Shown one piece after another: positions 8,821 through 17,135 of a DNA stretch of 64,000 bases. The notes under the pieces are model-generated. The model was not told where the DNA came from, searched no databases, and saw only the letters and a program-made list of their open reading frames with translations. The stretch comes from Paenibacillus stellifer (GTDB lineage Bacteria > Bacillota > Bacilli > Paenibacillales > Paenibacillaceae): the NCBI RefSeq assembly GCF_000758685.1, contig NZ_CP009286.1:2634501-2698500 (forward strand), in the 5' to 3' direction. Position numbers and translations under genes: made by a program. Position 1 is the first letter of the stretch. Each line of letters starts with the position of its first letter.

Positions 8821-9033
8821 ATGATGAAACAACTGATGCTGTACCCGTTTCTCTGGATGTTAGGTCTGTCTATTCTGTTTCTTATCGACAGGGCGATGGG
8901 TCAGAGCATCGGCGATACGATAGTTGCCTTTCGTTCGTACTTAACCTCGTCCAGCATTGAAGAGACGATTGCAGTGATTGTGTTGGCCTGCGCGCCAATT
9001 GCGGTTCCATTCTTCTCTCTTGTGAGCAAATAA
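8821..9033 (+). CDS. Small membrane protein of unknown function
   Basis: 70-aa protein with two clear hydrophobic spans, residues 4-24 (LMLYPFLWMLGLSILFLI) and residues 47-66 (IAVIVLACAPIAVPFFSL), joined by a short polar loop. AAAGGAAG lies upstream of ATG 8821 (an adjacent ATG at 8824 is possible). It converges on the end of the gerB pseudogene with only a few bases between. I do not recognise the family; its position next to germination genes hints at a spore-envelope role, which is inference. Confidence 0.6.
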   Translation: MMKQLMLYPFLWMLGLSILFLIDRAMGQSIGDTIVAFRSYLTSSSIEETIAVIVLACAPIAVPFFSLVSK

Positions 9034-9038
9034 CCCGG

Positions 9039-10137
9039 CTACTGCCGGTAAAGAGCAAACCGACGGCGTATCAGGTGAACGAGAAACAAGAGAAGCGGTA
9101 TAAATGCAGCCAAGATCAGGACAATCATAATAGAGACTCGTCCTTCAATGAGATGCTCCGGATAATTCTCGGCGCTCATGACAGACAGGAACAGAAGCGA
9201 CAATCCCGACAGGCAAAACCGCCTTGCGGGAGTCCTGTATCTTGAACAGATCGGTGGCAATGGCTGACACAGCATAGCAGTAGATAGTCAGCTTGAAGAA
9301 CACCCCGATTATCAAAGTCAGGAAGACAAAGGCGTCCAGTCGCTGTATGAAATCTGCCAGATTCACAAGCGCAATGGTTGTAAACAAAGGGAAAGTTGCT
9401 CTGGAATAAATATCTTCGCCTAGAACGGAGATTTCTATAGCATGTGTGATCGTTAGCAGGATACCGCTCAATATCATTGCTATCATACCGGTCTTGCCTG
9501 CACGACCGCTTTTGTTCAAGTGGGGAATGATCGTTGTAAAGACGACTGTTTCAAGAAAAGGAAAGACCCAAACATTCGGATAAGCGGATATTACTGCGGT
9601 CTTCCAATCCCTGAGGTGCAGAGGGAACAGATTCGACATATCGGGAAGGCCGGAGACGATGACAACAAAGTTGCAGCTGACCCCCATTAGAATCATGATA
9701 ACGAAGTAAATCTCCGCGGTACGCCCAAGTACCGTCGTTCCCTGGTTCAGTATATATATGACGGCGATGATCATAAAGGCGCTTGTGAAAATGATCGGGG
9801 TTCGGTCATAAGAAGCAGCTGTCAGCAGACTGGCTGCTTCGCGCAAATTGCGAGATCCATTATAAAGAAACTGCGCGATGTACAGCAGATTGACGGGCCA
9901 GGCGATCCACTTGCCCAAAATGTTCACCGTAATCCCGCTGAGTATTTTGCCAGGGAACTGGCGGGACAAATAGACATAGATGAGGTAGAACAGAACACCC
10001 CCCGGAACAGCCATTAAAATAGACAACCATATCGTCCGCTTGCTTTCCAGTCCGATGGGCACAACCAGCGCCGTTCCCAGCTCGAACAATACCATCATTG
10101 CAAATAGTTGATTGGACGTGAGACGTTCTTTATTCAT
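9039..10137 (-). pseudogene. gerB-type spore germination permease, frameshifted near its 3' end
   Basis: GerAB-family protein (amino-acid-permease-like subunit of a nutrient germinant receptor in the spore inner membrane). Reading from ATG 10137 (GAGGGG site; ATG 10143 is an alternative) the sequence is typical: RLTSNQLFAMMVLFELGTAL and about nine membrane spans. Near 9192-9210 the frame is lost after LPVGIVA: the current frame ends in a non-family tail and stops at 9145, whereas the +1 frame continues with SLLFLSVMSAENYPEHLIEG and a final span to a stop at 9039. The joined product would be about 367 aa, the normal family length. As given, the last span is out of frame. A sequencing error is possible. 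Confidence 0.8.
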
Positions 10138-10165
10138 CGGCATTTTCCCCTCGGTTCCTTGCACA

Positions 10166-11374
10166 TTATTTCATGTGAGACTTATACGGATTGAGCCTCA
10201 TCCCGGTGTTGCGGATATACACCTCGACCTTAACATCAAGCTCACCCTTGGCGAAGACTTCGGGCCAATTGTCCTTGACGCGATCCCACTGCGAGGGATT
10301 GCTGCGCTTCAGTTCATTTCCGAAATTGAACACATCGGCTTGAAACCGCTGGGCCGCCCGTATGCCATCTTCAACTTCCTTAATGGTCTGCTTCTTTACT
10401 TTTTCTTGAAGTATCTTTATGGTCTGCCCGTTCGCGAAAGGTACCGAACTGTGACTTTCGAGTATTGTGCCTTCTTCACGGATTGATATATGAAAGACAG
10501 GGGTTCCGTCTCGAAGCTCGGTATGGATATGGGTAATGGCCGAAAAAATATTAACCGCAATCTCTTCCTCGTCTTCATCTGTTTTGACATTAAGCACCGT
10601 CTCGCTAATCTTATTCGTTACCCATTGGATGCCTCTTGCTTCAGATCCATCGATCCATTCAGCCAGCTTCTCATCCTTGAACAGACCCATTCCTTTCATT
10701 ATGAGCGTCTCGGAAGGCTCGGTCTGCTCCAGATTTGATTTGCTGCCTCCCTGATTACGATTGCCGCCTGTAATGATACCGCTTAGAGCGATTTCTCCTT
10801 CGCCGGTAATTCCCTTTACGAGGTCGACCACCCGGATATGCTGTGTTTCTCCCCATACCCTGGCCGAGTTATCACTCTTCCGGACCAAGCCTATTGAGGA
10901 GATGTTCTCTATTGGAACCAGAACCTTCAGAATGGACCCGGCATCCGACTCTCTGGCCAGCAGGACCGGCGTATTGAGGCGCAGTTCATGTGAGCGTTCA
11001 AAAATATCGAATATTCTAACGATTCCCTTGCGGGCCATTGACTCGCCGATCACAAGCAGCTGTGTGTGTGCGAAGAACAGCTGCCGGCTTGTCTTTCTGG
11101 ACGCCTTGCGAAGAGCGCCGAACAGGGTAGGGTCGCTAACTGTAGCCAAATACACCCCCGGCTGCTGTGTGGTTGCGCCTTTGCTGGTCGAAGTCGCCGA
11201 TGGAATCACAATCTGGAAGGTGACCTTATAATCTTTGCCGTTCGAAGCCAGGTCGATTCCGATCCCGCTGACGATGGCCAGCTTGTTCAATTCACGGCTG
11301 TTCCAGCATCCGGACAGGGTGGAGGATGTCACTGCCGCAAGAACGATACATAGAATAAGGCGCTTAATTCTCAC
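10166..11374 (-). CDS. Ger(x)C family spore germination lipoprotein
   Basis: C subunit of a GerA-type germinant receptor, 402 aa. GTG start at 11374 follows a GGAGGG site and overlaps the gerA stop by 11 bp. Residues 1-22 form a lipoprotein signal (RIKRLILCIVLAAV, lipobox TLSGC) followed by WNSRELNKLAIVSGIGID, the diagnostic N-terminus of the family. The C-terminal Ger(x)C domain includes LGFKDEKLAEW-like and KKQTIKEVEDGIRAAQRFQAD segments, and the frame is intact over its whole length. It is sandwiched between damaged gerA and gerB genes, so the receptor may not assemble. Confidence 0.9.
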   Translation of the reverse strand: MRIKRLILCIVLAAVTSSTLSGCWNSRELNKLAIVSGIGIDLASNGKDYKVTFQIVIPSATSTSKGATTQQPGVYLATVSDPTLFGALRKASRKTSRQLFFAHTQLLVIGESMARKGIVRIFDIFERSHELRLNTPVLLARESDAGSILKVLVPIENISSIGLVRKSDNSARVWGETQHIRVVDLVKGITGEGEIALSGIITGGNRNQGGSKSNLEQTEPSETLIMKGMGLFKDEKLAEWIDGSEARGIQWVTNKISETVLNVKTDEDEEEIAVNIFSAITHIHTELRDGTPVFHISIREEGTILESHSSVPFANGQTIKILQEKVKKQTIKEVEDGIRAAQRFQADVFNFGNELKRSNPSQWDRVKDNWPEVFAKGELDVKVEVYIRNTGMRLNPYKSHMK

Positions 11375-12923
11375 TAGAAGAATTCCCTCCGCTTCGCTCC
11401 GGATTGTTGATGGATTTCGTACGGCGCGAATTCCGCATGAAATACAGAGGCGCGCGGAAAATCGTATCCTTCTGGTCCTTGGCGATAAATGGAGCGAACG
11501 GTGACATAAACGGTGAGCCGAGTGAGTTAAGGCTGCACAAATGAGCGGTCAGGATCAGCGCCATGATCGTAATGCCGTAAAGTCCCATGAATGCGGCCAT
11601 GAAGATAATCACGAAACGGAGCATCCGGATGGATAGCGCCATGTTAAAAGCCGGCATCGCGAAGCTGGAAATCCCCGTGAGCGATACGACAATGACCATA
11701 GCGGGAGAGACGATCCCGGCTTCCACCGCTGCCTGACCCAGCACAAGCCCGCCGATAATCGAAACGGTCTGACCGATGGTGGAAGGCAGGCGAATCCCGG
11801 CTTCCCGGATGATCTCGAATGTGACTTCCATCAGAAGAGCTTCGATAAAGGTTGGAAAAGGCACGCCCTCGCGCTGTGACGCCAGATTGATCAGCAGAGG
11901 AGTGGGAATCATCTCCTGATGAAAATTCAGGGCGGCCACGAACAAGGCGGGGCCAAACATGGAAATAATCAGGCAGATCAATCGCAGTATCCGGATCAGC
12001 GTCGAGAAATCAAACCGCTGGTAATAGTCCTCGACCGTATGAAGAAACATAAAAAAGCTGGAAGGTGCGATCAGCACAAAAGGTGTGCCGTCCACGAACA
12101 CCGCAATCCGTCCATCAAGCAAATTACCAGCTACACTGTCCGGACGCTCTGTATTGTACAAGGTGGGGAAGGGGGTATACTTCTTCTGCTCAATTAACTG
12201 TTCGATATAACCAGACTCCAGTATGGAGTCAATCCGTATCTCCTGAAGCCTCTTTCGAAGCTCATTAATTTTGTTCTCGTCTGCAAGGCTGTGCACATAC
12301 ATCATGGTGACGGTCGTCTGCGTCACGCGGCCGATCTGAAAGCTCTCTGTCCACAGATCACGGCTCTTAATTCTTCTCCGTACCAAAGCGATATTCGTCC
12401 CGATCGTTTCGGAGAACGACTCCTTAGAGCCCCGGATGGACACCTGGGTGGCAGCTTCCGATATGGGACGGGTCTCGCCTCCGCTCATCTCAGCTCCAAT
12501 CCCCCGGTCCAGCCCGTCGATAACAACGACTGTACAGCCCGACAGAAGTGTGGTATACAGACTGTCCCAATCTTTAATTTCTATCTGCTTGGTCATACTG
12601 ATTGCCTTCTCCTGGGCAAAAGACAAAAAAAGCCCTGCTATCGGCATTCCGTCGCCGAACTCTGCGCTGCTGTTGAACGACGTCAAATGACTGACGAAGC
12701 TGTCTGCCAGCGCCTTGTCCACAATCCCATCGATTTAGACGGCACCTATTTGCAGGTCTGCTCCGGCAAGCTTAATCGTGCGGATGGTCAAGTCGGAACT
12801 GCCGCCCAAATCTTGCCGGATCCGGTTCATATTTTCCTCAAGAGAGGAGGAGAGAGGGGAGTTCTGTGTCCCGGTGCTTGCGGACGCAGCTGATTGATTT
12901 TGAGATTGTCGCCGGGTAGGCAT
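11364..12923 (-). pseudogene. gerA-type germinant receptor gene interrupted by an in-frame stop codon
   Basis: A subunit of a nutrient germinant receptor (GerA family, about 519 codons). ATG 12923 has an AGGAGGTG site and gives MPTRRQSQNQS, then LEENMNRIRQDLGGSSDLTIRTI, the family N-terminal domain. At 12735-12737 a TAA interrupts the sequence between LQIGAV and IDGIVDKALADSF; no frame change occurs. Family members carry a tyrosine at about this place (VVYIDGL-like), so a TAT/TAC to TAA change is the simplest reading. The rest is full length, with the C-terminal membrane domain containing PTPLLINLASQREGVPFPT. A GTG at 12722 could restart translation but without a ribosome site. First gene of gerA-gerC-gerB. 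Confidence 0.82.
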
Positions 12924-13015
12924 TGCGCACACCTCCTGTCTAATACTCTTTGCGCGCAATTCCTTTTTTATACAGATGAGTGGAGGAGTGCATACAACTA
13001 CACGTTGATAAGCAT

Positions 13016-13051
13016 AAAAAAATCCTTTCGAACGCTAGGGTTCGAAAGGAC
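13016..13051 (-). terminator. Terminator of the PrsA-like gene
   Basis: On the minus strand GTCCTTTCGAAC pairs with GTTCGAAAGGA around a short loop and is followed by seven T residues. It separates the foldase gene from the ger operon. Confidence 0.85.
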
Positions 13052-13080
13052 TTGTCCGGTCTTGGCAGAACGGTTAATTA

Positions 13081-14175
13081 TTATTTTGCCGCTGCGCTGG
13101 CTGCAGGAGCGGAGGAGGAAGCAGGAGCTGCAGAAGCTTCCGCTTTCTTGGCGTCTGTCAGCGTATTGGTGATCTTGGCTCCCTTGGTCAGATCCTGCAT
13201 CCAAGTGGAGGACATTTCGGAGATTTTCTGGGTGATCAGTTTCTCGCGAATCTTGTCCTTGGAGTTCTCAAGTGTCGGTGTAACGGCATCCTTATGGTCG
13301 GTTACCTTAATAATGTGATAACCGTATTCCGTCTTGACCGGTTCGCTGATTTCTCCGACCTTCATCTTGAACGCGGTATCCGAAAATTCAGCCACCATGT
13401 CGCCTTTCTTGAAGTAGTCGAGGTCCCCGCCTTTATCCTTGGAGCCTGTATCGGAGGATTTCTCCTTCGCCAGAGTGGCGAAGTCTGCACCTTCTTTCAG
13501 CTGCTTCTCGATGGCGTCGGCTTCTTCTTTGGTTGCTACCAGGATGTGGGAAGCGCGAACTTCTTCTTCGCTGCCGAGCGAAGCTTTGTTCTCGTCATAG
13601 TATTTCTTGATATCGTCGTCGGTGACGGTTACTTTTGGCTCGAGCAGCTTGCGGATTTTGACCTGCAGAGGCATTTGCTCCTTCAAGTCGTCCATCGTCA
13701 TGCCGCTTTGGGACAGAGCGCTTTCGAGGCCGGACTCGCCGCCGAACTGTTCCTGAAGATCTTTGATTTCGGCCTGAATGTCGGCGTCGCTAACCGTAAC
13801 TTTGTTCCGATCGGCTTCCTGGTCAACCAGTTCCTGCGTAATCATCGATTGCAGCGTGGATTCGCCGCCTGCTTTGACCAGCTTGTCATAAAGTTCATTC
13901 TTCGTAATATCCTTACCGTTGACCGTTGCGACCGGAGTATCGCCGTCAGCTTTCTGGAATGGTGGCTTGATCAATACAATAATCAGCGCAACCACCAGAA
14001 CGACAGAGGCGATCATCCATGCATTGACGCTGCGGGGACGTGCCGGAACGCCTGCGGGCTGTTCACCGGCTCTGTCCATCACGGGGATTACCTCTTTTGT
14101 GTTATCGACTTCGGCGACCTCCGCGTCCGTCGTGTTGTTCCTTTGTTCGTTCTCTTCAAACTTCTTTTCGTCCAT
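13081..14175 (-). CDS. PrsA-like peptidylprolyl isomerase (parvulin domain), membrane anchored
   Basis: Extracytoplasmic foldase of 364 aa. From ATG 14175 there is a cytoplasmic acidic N-terminus of about 50 aa, one membrane span (AWMIASVVLVVALIIVLI) and an outside region with a SurA/PrsA N-terminal chaperone domain (VATVNGKDITKNELYDKL, ELVDQEADRNKV). A parvulin rotamase domain follows around residues 200-300 (RASHILVATKEEADAI, FATLAKEKSSD, GGDLDYF, EPVKTEYGYHIIKV). The C-terminal tail is Ala/Ser-rich. It differs from classical PrsA, which is a lipoprotein, in having an uncleaved anchor. A TTG at 14196 is an alternative start. Confidence 0.88.
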   Translation of the reverse strand: MDEKKFEENEQRNNTTDAEVAEVDNTKEVIPVMDRAGEQPAGVPARPRSVNAWMIASVVLVVALIIVLIKPPFQKADGDTPVATVNGKDITKNELYDKLVKAGGESTLQSMITQELVDQEADRNKVTVSDADIQAEIKDLQEQFGGESGLESALSQSGMTMDDLKEQMPLQVKIRKLLEPKVTVTDDDIKKYYDENKASLGSEEEVRASHILVATKEEADAIEKQLKEGADFATLAKEKSSDTGSKDKGGDLDYFKKGDMVAEFSDTAFKMKVGEISEPVKTEYGYHIIKVTDHKDAVTPTLENSKDKIREKLITQKISEMSSTWMQDLTKGAKITNTLTDAKKAEASAAPASSSAPAASAAAK

Positions 14176-14269
14176 TGCTACTATGACTCCCTTCAATTAT
14201 AGGTGATGCCTGTCTTCAACCACTTTACCAGAAAAAATGCCACTAAACCTTAAGAGAGCATAAAAAATG

Positions 14270-14350
14270 CGCTTTCTTTGTAAAGAAAGGCTTCAAAACA
14301 CGGCAAAAGGCCGGAAAACACGGATTTCCATGTCTTCCGGCCTTTTGCCG
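14270..14350 (-). terminator. Double hairpin terminator region after the LytTR gene
   Basis: A perfect 16-bp inverted repeat (14301-14316 with 14335-14350, core AAAAGGCCGG/CCGGCCTTTT) lies just past the stop of the minus-strand LytTR gene. A second stem follows on the minus strand (CCTTTCTTT with AAAGAAAG, 14271-14291) and leads into GCATTTTTT. Confidence 0.7.
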
Positions 14351-14370
14351 TTTCGAAGTCTGTAACCGCT

Positions 14371-14709
14371 TTAGGAAATACGGGTGTTGAGCAGTTGGCG
14401 GATATGATCCTGCTTTCTTCTCGGAATGCGGACCCGTTTGGCGTACCAGCTCTTGTCTCCAAAATACACGCAGTCATCTTCGACGGAAGTGACTTTGTTC
14501 AAATTAATGTACACGCCGCCTTGTACATGATAGTAGCTCGAAGATTGCAGCAACCGGTTCAGCTGTTCGGCAGACATTCTCTTTTTAATGTTGTAGTTTC
14601 TGCCGTGAAAAATGACCAGGTCGTGATCTCCGACCTTAAAGAACAGAACGTCCGTTTCCACCTCGAAGTCCTCATATACATTTCTGGCTTCCAGTAGAAT
14701 GCTGCTCAT
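14371..14709 (-). CDS. Orphan LytTR-domain DNA-binding protein
   Basis: Small protein of 112 aa consisting almost wholly of a LytTR-like DNA-binding domain: YYHVQGGVYINLNKVTSVED aligns with the typical 'histidine-aromatic, NL-X-I-X-x-I' strand pattern, and the end KRVRIPRRKQDHIRQLL matches the terminal helix. No receiver or membrane domain is present, so it is an orphan regulator or nucleoid-type factor. Family members bind spaced direct repeats upstream of secreted or cell-wall genes. A GGGGG-rich site lies upstream of ATG 14709. A near-consensus cre site (14741-14754) lies in its promoter region, which suggests carbon control. The family call is from pattern, not a search. Confidence 0.65.
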   Translation of the reverse strand: MSSILLEARNVYEDFEVETDVLFFKVGDHDLVIFHGRNYNIKKRMSAEQLNRLLQSSSYYHVQGGVYINLNKVTSVEDDCVYFGDKSWYAKRVRIPRRKQDHIRQLLNTRIS

Positions 14710-14740
14710 TCCTGTTCCCCCTTATAAATATTTTAATGTA

Positions 14741-14754
14741 TGTTAGCGCTTTCA
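14741..14754. promoter_or_regulatory. Candidate CcpA cre site between the LytTR and lactonase genes
   Basis: TGTTAGCGCTTTCA agrees with the consensus TGWAANCGNTNWCA at all but one fixed position. It sits in the divergent region, adjacent to a TATAAT-like element on the minus strand (14755-14761), so it could repress the LytTR gene. Confidence 0.45.
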
Positions 14755-14916
14755 TTATAACACGGCAGTCAGGAGTTGAAAAGACTTATTTTTAAACTAT
14801 TTTTGACTTTTCGAATGTCGGATTTGTCATTGACGGTGAAAAACTGTACATTAAATAAGAATCACGGAACATATGCCATACTGCAGTTCCGGCAAGATAC
14901 CGAGGAGGAGAGAGAA

Positions 14917-16020
14917 ATGAACAATACTGCAGAGCTGCTGTTGCTAGTGGGGTCCTACTCCCCATCCGACAAGGATGGAATTCATGTATACCGTTTTGAA
15001 GCAGAGGGCGGGGGGAAGCTTGAACGGCTTAGCGGAACGGACGGCATTGCGAATCCGACGTTTCTGAATGTCGACGCTGGAACCAAGCGCCTTTACGCCA
15101 TAGGGGAATGTGTAAATTCCGATGGAGTTAAAGAAGGAGAAGTTGCTGCCTATTCGATTGATGTTAAGTCCGGAACCCTCGGGGAATTGAGCCGTACGGG
15201 TACGATGAAGGCTGAGAACGGAGTCCAGACGACGACTTGTCACATCAACCGGGATTCATCAAGCCGGTTTCTAACCGTTGTGAGCTATCATGGAGGCAAG
15301 ATTGGCATTGTCGAGCTTGACAATGAAGGTCGTACGGTCAAGCTGACCGACACAGCCCTTCATGCAGGCCACGGAGCCGACCCTGTACGCCAGGACCGGC
15401 CTCATCCGCACTGCGCCATATTCAGTCCAGACGAACGCTACTTGTTCGTATGCGATCTTGGTCTCGATCTGATTCGAGGCTACCGGGTGGACCGGGATAC
15501 GCTCAAGCTTGAGCTGCATGGCGACACGAAGCTTCATCCGGGCGCGGGACCTCGGCATTTCACGTTTCATCCAGACGGGCATTCCGCTTATGTCATCAAC
15601 GAAGTCGATTCGACAATCACCGCTTTTACATACGACGCCCAGAAAGGTCAGTTGACGTTGGCGGAGACTTATCCGGCTCTTCCATCAGACTTTAAAGACG
15701 AGAACACCTGCGGCGAAATCACGCTATCTCCCGACGGCCGGTTTCTGTACGGCTCCAACCGCGGTCACGACAGCATCGTCGTGTATGAAGTGAATGGTCC
15801 GGCTAAGCTCGAATATGTGGAGCATGTCTCGACCCACGGAGGCCATCCCCGGCACTTTGCGCTGACTCCGGACGGAGCCTACCTGATCTGCGCCAACCGG
15901 GACGGCAACAACCTTGTCGTCTTTAGTAGAAATGCCGCTAGCGGCAGACTGGCTTTCACCGGTGTTGAAGCCGAGGTATCCAAACCGGTCTGCGTCAAAC
16001 CGGTCGAGATCCGGGCGTAA
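14917..16020 (+). CDS. Lactonase family protein (6-phosphogluconolactonase, YkgB type)
   Basis: Beta-propeller lactonase of 367 aa predicted to hydrolyse 6-phosphogluconolactone in the oxidative pentose phosphate route. Family marks are LLLVGSYSPSDKDGIHVYRF at the start, ENGVQTTTCHINRDSSSRFL, the repeated PHCAIFSPDERYLFVCDLG, GAGPRHFTFHPDG and HPRHFALTPDG propeller motifs, and EITLSPDGRFLYGSNRGHDSI. An open frame reaches back to 14776, but the GAGGAGGAG site (14902-14910) just before ATG 14917 decides the start. The neighbouring cre-like site fits a carbon-metabolism role. Confidence 0.88.
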   Translation: MNNTAELLLLVGSYSPSDKDGIHVYRFEAEGGGKLERLSGTDGIANPTFLNVDAGTKRLYAIGECVNSDGVKEGEVAAYSIDVKSGTLGELSRTGTMKAENGVQTTTCHINRDSSSRFLTVVSYHGGKIGIVELDNEGRTVKLTDTALHAGHGADPVRQDRPHPHCAIFSPDERYLFVCDLGLDLIRGYRVDRDTLKLELHGDTKLHPGAGPRHFTFHPDGHSAYVINEVDSTITAFTYDAQKGQLTLAETYPALPSDFKDENTCGEITLSPDGRFLYGSNRGHDSIVVYEVNGPAKLEYVEHVSTHGGHPRHFALTPDGAYLICANRDGNNLVVFSRNAASGRLAFTGVEAEVSKPVCVKPVEIRA

Positions 16021-16038
16021 ATTAATCGCGGAATCGTC

Positions 16039-16058
16039 TGTCGCTTAACGAAGCGACA
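16039..16058. terminator. Hairpin between converging lactonase and Hfq-like genes
   Basis: TGTCGCTT and AAGCGACA form an 8-bp stem with an AACG loop, overlapping the stop codon of the Hfq-like gene (16045-16047). No long T-run follows on either strand, so its termination strength is uncertain. Confidence 0.45.
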
Positions 16059-16266
16059 CCGGTTTGAACGGAACGATGGTTGAGACGGCCGATTTGAACA
16101 GAACATTTTGTCTGCCGTCATGCTGCCCTTGAAGTGTAAGGGTGTAAGCATCATAGGAGGTCATGATTCCCTGAATTTTGACCCCGTTGGTGGTGAAGAT
16201 GGTTAACGGTACTTTGTTTTGAACGAATTGGCTCAGCATGCGCTCCTGAAGCTTTTGATTTTCCAC
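16045..16266 (-). CDS. Hfq-like Sm-fold RNA-binding protein, divergent paralogue
   Basis: The best product is 73 aa from GTG 16266, starting ENQKLQERMLSQFVQNKVPL. A TGGAG site lies about 10 nt upstream, and a TATACT -10 element (about 16309-16314) would place transcription start inside the longer open frame, so the upstream ATGs at 16305-16359 are unlikely. The Sm1 motif (VPLTIFTTNGVKIQGIMTSYD) and Sm2 motif (NVLFKSAVSTIVPF) are recognisable against Firmicute Hfq. In the usual YKHAIST Sm2 core the histidine is replaced by serine (FKSAVST), and the distal part is shortened. It may bind RNA as a hexamer, but the altered residue suggests different binding. It is divergent from the PAP2 gene. Confidence 0.75.
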   Translation of the reverse strand: MENQKLQERMLSQFVQNKVPLTIFTTNGVKIQGIMTSYDAYTLTLQGQHDGRQNVLFKSAVSTIVPFKPVSLR

Positions 16267-16379
16267 TTTGGCAGCACTCCAGTTTTTTGGGATGAGTAAC
16301 TGCATCAAGTATAGCATGGAACAGGGACATACCGGAAACGGTCTCCCTCTTCCTTGCATTACATAGGAGGATAGTAAGA

Positions 16380-17042
16380 ATGATTTGGGGCCGCAGGTCT
16401 AGAGGTTTCAAGCTGTTTCTTTTGTTTACAGGCATTTTCGGGGTTATCGCTTTGATGGTAGCCTACAATCTGACAAAGTCGTGGGATGCGTGGATCATTT
16501 CCGCCGTTCAATCCGCCGAATCGCCTGGTTTGACGTCTCTGGCCAAGGTTTTGTCACTGGTCGGCTCGTCGAAAATTGTGGTTCCGCTTTCGTTAGCTAT
16601 TATAGTCGCACTGTTTCTGCTGTTCAGACACCGGTTTGAATTGGTGCTGTTTCTCTGGACAGGCGCAACTTCCCACATGCTGAACAGTGTTCTGAAAAGT
16701 CTGTTACACCGCGAGCGCCCCAATATCCATCGGATCATCGAAGAGGCCGGATTCAGCTTTCCAAGCGGACACTCTATGGCGGCATTTACCGTATACGGGA
16801 CGCTCACATTTTTGCTGTGGCGGCACATCCCCTCCAGAACCGGCCGCGTTCTGCTGGTATTCGTCTGCTTCCTGTTGACGGCAGCGATCGGATGGAGCCG
16901 GATATATCTCGGCGTCCATTATCCCAGCGACGTTATCGGAGGCTACGCTGCAAGCTGCGCTTGGCTGATGCTGTCCATCGTTCTGTTCGAGACCTGGAGG
17001 AGCGCTCTGAACAAGCGCCAATCGAACAAGAAGGCCGCCTGA
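16380..17042 (+). CDS. PAP2 family phosphatase
   Basis: Membrane phosphatase of 220 aa, likely acting on lipid phosphates such as undecaprenyl-pyrophosphate or phosphatidic acid. All three catalytic motifs are visible: KSLLHRERP near residue 105, the PSGH of FSFPSGHSMAAF near residue 127, and SRIYLGVHYPSDVIGGY near residue 173. Six membrane spans are expected, the first at residues 12-27. AGGAGG lies just before ATG 16380. The substrate is not resolvable from sequence. Confidence 0.9.
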   Translation: MIWGRRSRGFKLFLLFTGIFGVIALMVAYNLTKSWDAWIISAVQSAESPGLTSLAKVLSLVGSSKIVVPLSLAIIVALFLLFRHRFELVLFLWTGATSHMLNSVLKSLLHRERPNIHRIIEEAGFSFPSGHSMAAFTVYGTLTFLLWRHIPSRTGRVLLVFVCFLLTAAIGWSRIYLGVHYPSDVIGGYAASCAWLMLSIVLFETWRSALNKRQSNKKAA

Positions 17043-17083
17043 AGGAGGATAACTTCCTCCCGGTGAGCCTGGGCAGCGCAAAC

Positions 17084-17115
17084 AGCCGGACGCGCCTTAA
17101 GGGCGATGTCCGGCT
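17084..17115. terminator. Bidirectional hairpin between PAP2 and secreted protein genes
   Basis: AGCCGGAC and GTCCGGCT arms, with an inner GCGCCTTAAGGGCG stretch, lie between two convergent genes. No long T-run follows. Confidence 0.5.
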
Positions 17116-17135
17116 GAAACTAAGCTGGCCATGTG

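Noticed and set aside
13294..14202. 302-codon frame opposite the PrsA-like gene
   Set aside because: It is antisense to a gene with clear parvulin motifs and has no domain of its own.
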